From Kocuria soli (GTDB lineage Bacteria; Actinomycetota; Actinomycetes; Actinomycetales; Micrococcaceae): DNA of 64,000 bases. Made by a program: the position numbers and the translations under genes. This document shows, in pieces, positions 25,197-32,633 of this stretch. How positions within the stretch are numbered: the first letter of the stretch is position 1; every line of letters begins with the position of its first letter. The notes below the pieces were generated by a model. It was not told the origin of the DNA. It worked only from the letters and a program-made list of their open reading frames with translations, and searched no databases. The stretch lies in contig NZ_RKMF01000004.1 of assembly GCF_003797835.1 (NCBI RefSeq), forward strand, positions 124,001 to 188,000. Reading direction: 5' to 3'.

Positions 25197-25730
25197 TCAC
25201 ACTCCTGCCTGGTCCAAGGCGGACTGCAGCGACTGTGTGAAGCCCTGGGAGGTGTAGGAGGCGCCCGCGATCGTGGAGACGTCGGCAGACTGCGCCTGAA
25301 GCGCCTCGTCCGTGAGCAGCGGCATGGCGCGCTGGTTGATCTGCACGGACTTCCCCTCGTTGGCCGGGTAGTCCAGCCATGTGATGTCGGTGACGGTGCC
25401 GCTGCCGTCCACGGTCACCTCCACTTGAACCGGACCATACCGGGTCTGCACGGCATCGCCCGTGTAGGTCTGGCTGGCGGAGGTGGTCTCGGAGGACACG
25501 GCCCCCGTCCCGGCGGAAGTTGCTGAGGTCCCGGAGCCCGAAGATCCCGAGGACCCGGTACCGGCCGTCGTCATGCTGCCGGTGGTGGCCACCGACTGGG
25601 CCAAAGGTGTCTGGTCGGCGACCAGAGAAAGGGCGCTCGGGTTGAACACGAGCGTGGAGAGCACGCCCGCGGTGGCCGCCGCTCCGACCGCCGCGATACG
25701 GCTTGCCTTCTGCACCTTGGAAGTTGTCAT
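25197..25730 (-). CDS. Exported FMN-binding domain protein (RnfG/NqrC-like flavoprotein)
   Basis: 177 residues from ATG 25730 (MTTSKVQKASRIAAVGAAAT). A signal-anchor helix is followed by a Thr/Ser/Gly-rich linker and an FMN_bind domain: TRYGPVQVEVTVDGSGTVTD, VQINQRAMPLLTDEAL, and STIAGASYTSQGF, where a Ser/Thr of the GAS-Y-T motif is the expected site of ApbE flavinylation. It is predicted to carry covalently bound FMN on the outer face and take electrons from the adjacent ferric-reductase-like protein. Confidence 0.8.
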   Translation of the reverse strand: MTTSKVQKASRIAAVGAAATAGVLSTLVFNPSALSLVADQTPLAQSVATTGSMTTAGTGSSGSSGSGTSATSAGTGAVSSETTSASQTYTGDAVQTRYGPVQVEVTVDGSGTVTDITWLDYPANEGKSVQINQRAMPLLTDEALQAQSADVSTIAGASYTSQGFTQSLQSALDQAGV

Positions 25731-25741
25731 GGAAGCTGTCC

Positions 25742-27178
25742 TCACATTTCGAAGAGTTCGGTGTGAATGCGGTCTGGTGTGGCGCCCAGTGCGCGCAGAC
25801 CGGCCTGGATTTCGTCCGTCAGGCCCACGGGTCCGCACATGTAGATCTCGGCGTTGCGAACGTCACCCAGCAGGGTGTGCAGCCGCCAGGAGTCCAGGGG
25901 CTGTTCATGGCGGTGGCCGGGCAGGAACATGAGCCGGATCCACCCGGCGTCGTGCAGGTCGGTGAGTTCGTGCAGGAGCGGGGCCCGGTCGTGGACGGAG
26001 GTTCGGTACACGACGTCGACTGGAACGCCCCGGCCTGCGAATGTCCTGGCCAGTGGTACCAGCGGTGCGATCCCAACGCCGCCACCGAAAAGCACCACCC
26101 GCTCCGAGCCGAACTGCACGGGCGTGAGCACACCGTGCGGGCCTTCGACCAGGACCCTGGTGCCGGGCCTGACGTGCCGGAGCCTTGCAGTTCCCGTTCC
26201 CACCTCCGCGACGGTGATGCGGATCAGGTCCCCGCCCGGGAGCGCGGAAAGCGAGTAGGGGTGGGCCTGCCATACGAGCCCCGGGGACAGGAAACGGAAG
26301 GACATGAACTGCCCGGGCTCCATTCCCAGCGCGTCCAGCCCGCGGCCGCGCATCCAGACCGAGTAGACCCCCGGGGACTCGTACACCACTGCCTCCACGC
26401 GCAAGCCGTGTTCGGCAGAGCGGATCAGCGGCAGGGCCACTCGGTAGGTCAGCACCAGGACCCCGACGACGACGTACACCCCGATCCACAGCGCTTTGGC
26501 GACACCGATCATGAACGGACCGCCCGCGGTGACCTGGTGGAAGAACGCCAGCAGGATACCGAGGTAGAGCGTGAGGTGCACGGTCCACCACAGACCGCGT
26601 GGCAGCAGCCCCCGGACTTTGGACCAGGAGGTCACCCCGCCAACCAGGAAGATCAGGGAGCCCAGGAGCGCCAGGACCAGGTCGCCGTCGGAGACGACGA
26701 AGGAAATGGCCGCCCGGAGCCGGTTGTCCGTAGCGGCCGCCGCCACGGACAACACCGAGGCCGCGATGTGCACGGCGATCAACACCAGCGACCAGGGACC
26801 CAGGACTTTGTGCCAGGCAATCAGACCGTCCCGGCCGAAGGCCCTGTCCAATGCCGGAATCTGTGCGGCCAGAAGCACCAAGCACAGGATGCCCAGGGTC
26901 CCGACCGCCGCCGTGACGATGGAAACCGTATCCAGGATGCCGGAGAGCGTGAGCATGATGGGAAAGAGCGACTCGACGGTCAGTGCCATGACCGTTCCCC
27001 CGATGAGGGCCATGAGGGCAAGGGCCAAGGTGGCCACGGACTGGCGATGACCGCGCAAGGCGAACATGGACCGGCGGAAAGCTGCGGCATCGCGAGCTTG
27101 CTGCCCCGCTACCGAGGTGACGGGGACGTTGCGGATGGGCTCGTCCTGCGAACTGATGATGGGTTCCTGTACGGACAT
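25742..27178 (-). CDS. Ferric-reductase-like transmembrane NAD(P)H oxidoreductase
   Basis: 478 residues. Six membrane helices make up a ferric reductase domain with heme-histidine candidates (WHKVLGPWSLVLIAVHIAAS and WTVHLTLYLGILLAFFHQV). A cytoplasmic ferredoxin-reductase module follows, with the FAD motif HPYSLSALPGGDLI, the NAD(P)H loop VVLFGGGVGIAPLVPLA and the terminal MCGPVGLTDEI. Start ATG 27178 (MSVQEPIIS). It would pass electrons from NAD(P)H across the membrane to the flavinylated partner encoded next. Gene order FRE - FMN_bind - ApbE, with 11- and 1-base gaps, indicates an operon. Terminal acceptor unknown (ferric iron, methionine sulfoxide repair or other). Confidence 0.85.
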   Translation of the reverse strand: MSVQEPIISSQDEPIRNVPVTSVAGQQARDAAAFRRSMFALRGHRQSVATLALALMALIGGTVMALTVESLFPIMLTLSGILDTVSIVTAAVGTLGILCLVLLAAQIPALDRAFGRDGLIAWHKVLGPWSLVLIAVHIAASVLSVAAAATDNRLRAAISFVVSDGDLVLALLGSLIFLVGGVTSWSKVRGLLPRGLWWTVHLTLYLGILLAFFHQVTAGGPFMIGVAKALWIGVYVVVGVLVLTYRVALPLIRSAEHGLRVEAVVYESPGVYSVWMRGRGLDALGMEPGQFMSFRFLSPGLVWQAHPYSLSALPGGDLIRITVAEVGTGTARLRHVRPGTRVLVEGPHGVLTPVQFGSERVVLFGGGVGIAPLVPLARTFAGRGVPVDVVYRTSVHDRAPLLHELTDLHDAGWIRLMFLPGHRHEQPLDSWRLHTLLGDVRNAEIYMCGPVGLTDEIQAGLRALGATPDRIHTELFEM

Positions 27179-27262
27179 GGCAGTAGTACAAGCCCGGTTC
27201 CTATGACGAGAGTCTGAAGAACCCTGTGCCGGACCTGTGCAACTCCCCTCCGCCAGCGCGAG

Positions 27263-27310
27263 ATGGGGATCTGGTCGCCCATCACGCGTGATGGGCGACC
27301 AGATCCCCAT
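27263..27310. terminator. 48-bp perfect palindrome between ABC importer and reductase operons
   Basis: The 24-base arm starting ATGGGGATCTGGTCGCCC is followed immediately by its exact reverse complement, with no unpaired centre. It sits after the ABC ATPase stop (27375) and before the reductase start (27178), so a strong terminator or transcription boundary is likely. A cruciform-forming or protein-binding role is not excluded. Confidence 0.6.
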
Positions 27311-27374
27311 TTCGGCGGGTGGTTGCGACGACGTCGGGCCCGGCCTGTAAGGTGTGTCGGCCGGGCCTCTGCCG

Positions 27375-28166
27375 CTACTGCAGCAAGGTCTTGTCGTCCA
27401 GGGCAGCACCCTTGAGCTGGGTGAACCTGTGCAGCAGGTCCTCCGGGGTCATGCGCTGCTTCTCCTCCGGGGAGGCGTCCAGGATGATCCGGCCCTCGTG
27501 CATCATGATCAGCCGGTTCCCCACGTCCAGGGCCTGGTTCATGTTGTGGGTGACCATCAACGTGGTCAGCCCCTGGGCCTGGACCACCTGTTTGGTCAAA
27601 CGGGTCACCAGCTCGGCGCGCTGCGGGTCCAGCGCGGCCGTGTGCTCGTCCAGCAAGAGCACCTTGGGCTTGGAGAACGTGGCCATGAGCAGGCTCAATG
27701 CCTGCCGCTGGCCGCCCGAGAGCAGTCCCACCTTGGTCTTGAGCCGGTTTTCGAGGCCGAGTTCCAGCACCTTGAGTTCCTCGGCGAAGCGTTCCCGCTT
27801 GGACCCGGTGACCGCCCGGGCCAGCCCGCGGACGGCACCGCGGCGATCGGCCAGGGACAGGTTCTCCTCGACCGTGAGGTTGGGGGCGGTACCCGCCATG
27901 GGGTCCTGGAAGACCCGGCCCACCCGAGCAGCTCGTTTGTGTTCGGGTTGCTTGGAGATCTCCTTGCCGTCGATCAACACCTGGCCGCGGTCCTGCGGGA
28001 TCCTCCCGGCAATGGTGTTCAGGATGGTCGATTTGCCCGCACCGTTGGAGCCGATGACCGTCACGAAGTCGCCTTCGCGCAGGTCCAGCGAGACGTCCAC
28101 GAGCGCCTTGCGTTCGTTGACGGTTCCGGGGAAGAAGGTCTTGGAGACGTTTTCGATCTTCAACAT
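27375..28166 (-). CDS. ABC transporter ATP-binding protein (TrpZ-like)
   Basis: 263 residues with Walker A GSNGAGKST, signature LLSGGQRQALSLLMAT, Walker B KVLLLDEHTAALDP and the switch histidine in MVTHNMNQAL. It energises uptake with the permease and lipoprotein upstream. The start is two bases after the permease stop. The combination with an ABC_sub_bind lipoprotein and a single permease of the branched-chain/YufP-like kind resembles the TrpXYZ importers, but no T-box or other tryptophan signal is present, so the substrate is open. Confidence 0.85.
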   Translation of the reverse strand: MLKIENVSKTFFPGTVNERKALVDVSLDLREGDFVTVIGSNGAGKSTILNTIAGRIPQDRGQVLIDGKEISKQPEHKRAARVGRVFQDPMAGTAPNLTVEENLSLADRRGAVRGLARAVTGSKRERFAEELKVLELGLENRLKTKVGLLSGGQRQALSLLMATFSKPKVLLLDEHTAALDPQRAELVTRLTKQVVQAQGLTTLMVTHNMNQALDVGNRLIMMHEGRIILDASPEEKQRMTPEDLLHRFTQLKGAALDDKTLLQ

Positions 28167-28168
28167 GC

Positions 28169-29212
28169 TCAGTTCTCCTTCCCTGCGGTGCTACCCGTGG
28201 CGTCGGTGGCGTGTGGACTGTCCGGAGCCGCTCCGGCCGGAACACCGAGGACCCGCTGGGCCTCGGTCTTGGTGGCCATCTCGCCCTCAGCGGCAGCCTC
28301 TGCGCCGTCGGAGGTGAGCGTGGCCGCACCACCGCCGATCCCCAGGCCGTGGCGCCACTTGGCGATCTTGCGGAATCCGGACCACTGCGGCAGCAACAGT
28401 GCCGCGATCACCAGCAGGGCGGAGAGCAGCTTCATGTCGTTGGGGTTCAGCCCGGCGTTGAGGGCGAACTGGATGGCCAGGCGGTACAGGACGGCACCGA
28501 GAACCACGGCCAAGGTGGCCTGGAAGACCACACCGTTGCCGAAGATCGCCTGCCCCACGATCACCGAGGCCAGACCCACCAGGATCAGGCCGATGCCCAT
28601 CTGGATGTCCACGAATCCCTGGTACTGGGCCACCAGCGCGCCGGCCACGCCCATCAGTCCGTTGGAGATCATGAGCCCGTAGATCTTCTGCCGGTCCGTG
28701 GAAACCGCGAAGGACTTGATCATCTGTTCGTTGTCACCGGTGGCCTGCAGGGCCAGGCCGGTGTCCGTGTGCAGGTACCAGTCGATGACCAGTTTGAACA
28801 GGATGGCCACCACGGCCAACAGCACGATCGACAGGACTCCACGGTCCACGTAGTCGTAGAGGAGCGTGAGCAGCGTGTTTTCCCGCAGGAGGGGAACGTT
28901 GGCAGCGCCCATGATGCGCAGGTTGATCGAGTAGAGCCCGATCATGGTCAAAATGCCGGCCAGCAGGCCGTTGATGTTGCCCTTGGTGTGCAGCAAGCCG
29001 GTGATCAGACCGGCGATCGTGCCCACCACGAATGCGAGAGCCGTGGCCAGGAATGGGTTGATGCCGTTGACGATCAGCACACCGGCCGTGCCCGCCCCCG
29101 TGGTGAAGGAGCCGTCGACCGTCAGGTCGGGGAAATTGAGTACTCGGAAGGTCAGGTAAACGCCCAGGGCCACGATCGCGTAGATCAGGCCGAGTTCGAT
29201 TGCAGTAATCAT
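28169..29212 (-). CDS. ABC transporter permease
   Basis: 347 residues with about nine membrane helices (ALGVYLTFRVLNFPDLTVDG, LLAGILTMIGLYSINLRIMG, GLMGVAGALVAQYQGFVDIQ). The FPDLTVDGSF block is typical of the permease type paired with PF04392 lipoproteins. The C-terminal about 60 residues are hydrophilic. Expressed with the ATPase; a terminator hairpin separates it from the lipoprotein gene upstream. Confidence 0.85.
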   Translation of the reverse strand: MITAIELGLIYAIVALGVYLTFRVLNFPDLTVDGSFTTGAGTAGVLIVNGINPFLATALAFVVGTIAGLITGLLHTKGNINGLLAGILTMIGLYSINLRIMGAANVPLLRENTLLTLLYDYVDRGVLSIVLLAVVAILFKLVIDWYLHTDTGLALQATGDNEQMIKSFAVSTDRQKIYGLMISNGLMGVAGALVAQYQGFVDIQMGIGLILVGLASVIVGQAIFGNGVVFQATLAVVLGAVLYRLAIQFALNAGLNPNDMKLLSALLVIAALLLPQWSGFRKIAKWRHGLGIGGGAATLTSDGAEAAAEGEMATKTEAQRVLGVPAGAAPDSPHATDATGSTAGKEN

Positions 29213-29301
29213 CTGTCCTCGTCAGGAGATGGTGGGGACCGCGCGCTGGGATTGCCCGCGTCGGGTGGATGGAAGTGAGCGGGGTTCGGTGGGGTGCCGG
29301 G

Positions 29302-29338
29302 CCGCCGTCGTCGTCACTGTGGGTCACGACGACGGCGG
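29302..29338. terminator. Hairpin between lipoprotein and permease genes
   Basis: CCGCCGTCGTCGT / ACGACGACGGCGG stem (13 pairs, 11-base loop), extended by further G-C pairs. Its place inside the operon suggests partial termination, giving more binding protein than permease. Confidence 0.6.
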
Positions 29339-29356
29339 GCCCGACCACTCAGGGGG

Positions 29357-30382
29357 TCAGCCCTCTTCGCCTGCAGACGCCGGGTCCTGGGGCTCGACGT
29401 CCTCGCCGACCACCACGTCGGCGCGGTCCAGGACCTCCTGCGGGATTTCGATGCCCTGGGCCTTGGCGGCCTCCGGGTTGACGTGGAGTTGCAGCTCCGT
29501 CTGCTCCTCGACCGGCATGCTGGCGGGGTCGGCGTCCTCCTTGAGGATCTTGATCGCCATCTCACCGGCCTGCTTGCCCAGTGACTCGTAATCGATGCCG
29601 TAGGTGGCCACGGCACCGCGGGACACCGAATCGCCCTCGGAGGCCAGGATCGGGACCTGCTTCTCCTCGCCGTACTGGATCACGGTCTCCAGTGCGGACA
29701 CCACCACGTTGTCGGTGGGGACGTACACGGCGTCCACGTCCAGGGACTGGAGGCCCTGCTGGACCTCGGAGGAGTTGCTGACGGTGGCCTCCTTGATCTC
29801 AAGGTCCAGTTCCTTGGCGGCCTCCTTGGCGGCGTCCACCTGGACCTGCGAGTTGGCCTCACCCGAGGAGTAGACGATGCCGACGGTCTTGACGTCCGGA
29901 TCGATCTCCTTCAGCAGCTCGAGCTGTTCCTTGACGGGGTTCATGTCCGAGGTGCCGGTGACGTTCCCGCCCGGCTCCTCCCACGAATCCACCAATCCAG
30001 CTTCCTGGGGATCGGTCACGGCGGTGAACACGATCGGCTTGTCCTGGATGGACTGGGCTGCGGCCTGGGCGGTGGGCGTGGCGATCGCCAGGATCAGGTC
30101 CTTGTCGTCATTGGCGAAGGTTCCCGCGATGTTGGAGGCCGTGGCCTGCTCCCCCTGCGCGTTCTGCTCGTCCCACTCGACCTCCATACCTTCTTCCTCG
30201 AAGGCGGATTTGAAGCCTTCGGGGGCTGCGTCCAGGGACGGGTGGGACACGATCTGGGTGACGCCGATCTTGTAGGTTTCGCCGTCACCTCCCCCGCCGC
30301 CGCCCTCACCGCACGCGGTGAGTGCCAGGGCTGCGACGCCGGTGAGTGCGGTGATCTGCATGAGGTGGTGCCGTCGGGACAT
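29357..30382 (-). CDS. ABC transporter substrate-binding lipoprotein (PF04392, TrpX-like)
   Basis: 341 residues from ATG 30382. The signal peptide and lipobox end LTGVAALALTACGEGG (Cys is the lipidation site). The mature part has two Rossmann lobes of the ABC_sub_bind type: IGVTQIVSHPSLDAAPEGFK, ILAIATPTAQAAAQS, VGIVYSSGEANSQVQVDAAK and AVYVPTDNVVVSALETVIQ. The family binds amino acids such as tryptophan or tyrosine, but the ligand here is not determined. First gene of the importer unit. Confidence 0.85.
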   Translation of the reverse strand: MSRRHHLMQITALTGVAALALTACGEGGGGGGDGETYKIGVTQIVSHPSLDAAPEGFKSAFEEEGMEVEWDEQNAQGEQATASNIAGTFANDDKDLILAIATPTAQAAAQSIQDKPIVFTAVTDPQEAGLVDSWEEPGGNVTGTSDMNPVKEQLELLKEIDPDVKTVGIVYSSGEANSQVQVDAAKEAAKELDLEIKEATVSNSSEVQQGLQSLDVDAVYVPTDNVVVSALETVIQYGEEKQVPILASEGDSVSRGAVATYGIDYESLGKQAGEMAIKILKEDADPASMPVEEQTELQLHVNPEAAKAQGIEIPQEVLDRADVVVGEDVEPQDPASAGEEG

Positions 30383-30848
30383 GGATCCTCCTTGGTGGTG
30401 CGAGCGTGATCCACAGGGTGGCCAGTGACTCGACGACGGAAGCTCCCCCACCAGCCCGACGGCGCCCCGGAGTGTGGGTGGGGACCGCGGGCCGTTGCGG
30501 CGAGGACGTCCTTGTCTCACCGCAGCGTTTGGTGTCTTCCGCACTGCACGTAGGCCTGTTGACCAGGGGATTTACCTACCTGCGAGTGTGACCTGTATCA
30601 CGTGATTGTGAGTCTAGCATCGTATACGACCGCGTGGTCGGTAATTTGGTTGCGACCATCGCTTTCAGGAGGCCGCCACGGACGTCCACTTCAGAACCTC
30701 GTCGCCAACGGACCTCCACCGGTCACTTCTGGACCTGGTCTCGAAGGTCACCGGCTTCTCCTCGCCCCGGCTCGTCCACTCCTGCCCAACGTGCGGGAGC
30801 TCGGACCACGGGCAGCCCTTCGTCCTGACTGACTCGGGGCGCCTCTAC

Positions 30849-31214
30849 GTGTCTCTGTCGCGTCCGCGAATGGGTGCCGTCGGCGTCGTCGCTCTGTGTG
30901 CGGAGGGCCAGGTGGGGATCGACATCGAGGCCGCCGGCAGCGCGGCGTTCGTTGGGTTCGACGACGTCGCCCTCCACCCCGCGGAGCACTGCACCACCGA
31001 CGAGGAACGCACCCGCCTCTGGGTGCGCAAGGAAGCCATCCTGAAGGCCCACGGCACGGGGCTGGTGACCGATCCGCGGGAGCTCCGGCTGGACGATGAC
31101 GGGACGGTCCTGGAGGGCCCGCCCGCCACGGTGATCGACCTGGACATGGGCCCCGGGTGGACCTGCGCGGTGGCCGTCACTCCCCCGGGACCGATCAAGA
31201 CTGTCCTCGTCTGA
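30849..31214 (+). CDS. 4'-phosphopantetheinyl transferase (Sfp type), 5' end uncertain
   Basis: The annotated 121 residues include the core VGIDIEAAG (metal-binding Asp) and WVRKEAILKAHGTGL (the W-x-KEA-x-x-K motif), which transfer phosphopantetheine to carrier domains. The same frame is coding further upstream to about 30650: it reads SCPTCGSSDHGQPFVLTDSG and, before that, FRTSSPTDLHRSLLDL, family-like N-terminal sequence. No ATG/GTG/TTG exists in that frame. The frame starting at GTG 30602 looks like the true N-terminus, so a frameshift near 30650-30680 is probable. The likely client is the carrier domain of the synthetase at 32634-36545. Confidence 0.7.
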   Translation: MSLSRPRMGAVGVVALCAEGQVGIDIEAAGSAAFVGFDDVALHPAEHCTTDEERTRLWVRKEAILKAHGTGLVTDPRELRLDDDGTVLEGPPATVIDLDMGPGWTCAVAVTPPGPIKTVLV

Positions 31215-31238
31215 GACCCCACACCACGCGCAACGCGG

Positions 31239-32564
31239 TCAGCCGCGGGCAGGCACTTCCGGCAGCGCGGGCACCTGGGTGCGGTGCAACCACGCATTGA
31301 GCAGCGCGTCCATTTCGGCATCGCGGTTGCCGGCCCATCGCAGGCAGTGCGCCTCGAAGTCGTCGGTGGTCACCGTGCCGCCCGCATGCTCGCGGGTCCA
31401 GCTGCGGAGCAGGTCGAAGAACGCGGTGTCCCCCAGCAACGCCCGGACGGCGTGCAGGGTCAACGCCCCGCGTTTGTAGACCCAGTCGTCGAACATGGCC
31501 TCCATGCCCGGATCGGCCAGGGTGCATCCGTCGGGTGTGGGGCCCAGCGCGGCATGATGCTCGGCTGCGCGCACCTGCACTCCGGCGCCTCCGCCCGAGG
31601 CGTGGCGATGATCCGACCACAGCCATTCCGCGTAGCAGGCGAAGCCTTCGTGCAGCCAGATGTCGCTGAGCCGCTGGGCGGTGACGCTGTTACCGAACCA
31701 CTGATGGGCCAGTTCGTGGGCCACCAGGCGCTCGTTGTCCCACTCGGGCGCCACGTGATTCCGACCGAAGCTGCTCAGGCCTTGGGCTTCCAGCGGGATT
31801 TCCAGGTCGTCGTCAACGATCACGGCGCGGTACTCCGCGAAGGGATACGGGCCGAACAGATCGGCGAAGAAATCCACCATCTTGCCCTGGTCCTCGAACG
31901 CGGTCCCGTCACCGACGTCGAGACCCTTGGGATGCACGACTTCCACCGGAACCGAGGCCTTCCGCTCATGGACCGTGTACGGACCGATCTGCACTGTCGC
32001 CAGGTACGGCGCCATGGGTCGGTCCATGACGTACGTCCAGGTGGTGGTCGCACCGCTGCGTGTGGAGTCGGTCAGAGTTCCGTTGGCCACCACGTGGTAC
32101 TCCGGTTCGGTGGTGACCTCGATGCGATACGTGGCCTTGTCCGCGGCGTCGTCGTTGCACGGGAACCAGCTCGGGGCACCGTGCGGCTGGGAGCCGACCA
32201 TGGATCCGTCGGTGAGTTCCTCCCACCCGGACGTGCCGTGAACTCCGGGCACGGGGCGGGGCTTGCCGGAGACCCGGAACTCGAGCAGGAAGCGGTTGCC
32301 GGGCACCCGGTCCCCGACCTCGACGACGACCCGCTGCCCCCGGTGCCGGTACTTGGCGGGCCGCCCGTCCAGGAAGACCTTGTGGACGCGCAACCCGTGG
32401 AGGTCGACGTCGATCCGGTTGGTGGGTTCCGCGATCTCGACGTAAAGCTGCGCCTTTTCCTCGAGACGGTTCCCCGCAACCTTGTACGTGAGCTTGAGGT
32501 CGTAGTGCGTGACCCGGTAGCGGGTGTCGCCGTGCCCGCGCAGGTACGGGTCGGGGATCGTCAT
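31239..32564 (-). CDS. M1-family zinc aminopeptidase, probably tied to the Pls-like synthetase
   Basis: 441 residues with the M1 exopeptidase site: RLVAHELAHQWFGN (HExxH) and, 18 residues later, WLHEGFACYAEW (third zinc Glu). The GxMEN-type motif is replaced by the region AQGLSSFGRNHV. There is no clear signal peptide. It starts 69 bases downstream of the polylysine-synthetase-like gene on the same strand, so the two are probably co-transcribed. Producers of epsilon-poly-lysine carry aminopeptidase-type polymer-degrading enzymes; trimming or self-protection is a reasonable inference. Confidence 0.85.
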   Translation of the reverse strand: MTIPDPYLRGHGDTRYRVTHYDLKLTYKVAGNRLEEKAQLYVEIAEPTNRIDVDLHGLRVHKVFLDGRPAKYRHRGQRVVVEVGDRVPGNRFLLEFRVSGKPRPVPGVHGTSGWEELTDGSMVGSQPHGAPSWFPCNDDAADKATYRIEVTTEPEYHVVANGTLTDSTRSGATTTWTYVMDRPMAPYLATVQIGPYTVHERKASVPVEVVHPKGLDVGDGTAFEDQGKMVDFFADLFGPYPFAEYRAVIVDDDLEIPLEAQGLSSFGRNHVAPEWDNERLVAHELAHQWFGNSVTAQRLSDIWLHEGFACYAEWLWSDHRHASGGGAGVQVRAAEHHAALGPTPDGCTLADPGMEAMFDDWVYKRGALTLHAVRALLGDTAFFDLLRSWTREHAGGTVTTDDFEAHCLRWAGNRDAEMDALLNAWLHRTQVPALPEVPARG

Positions 32565-32633
32565 GGGGCTCCGATCGAGGATCGTCGATGAGTGGGTGTG
32601 CGTGGGGTGGGTGTTGAGGGTTCGGCGGGAAGT

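Noticed and set aside
30476-30490. T-box-like string GGGTGGGGACCGCGG upstream of the TrpX-like importer
   Set aside because: It is on the strand opposite to the importer operon, has an extra base in the motif, and no specifier-loop or anti-terminator context is visible.
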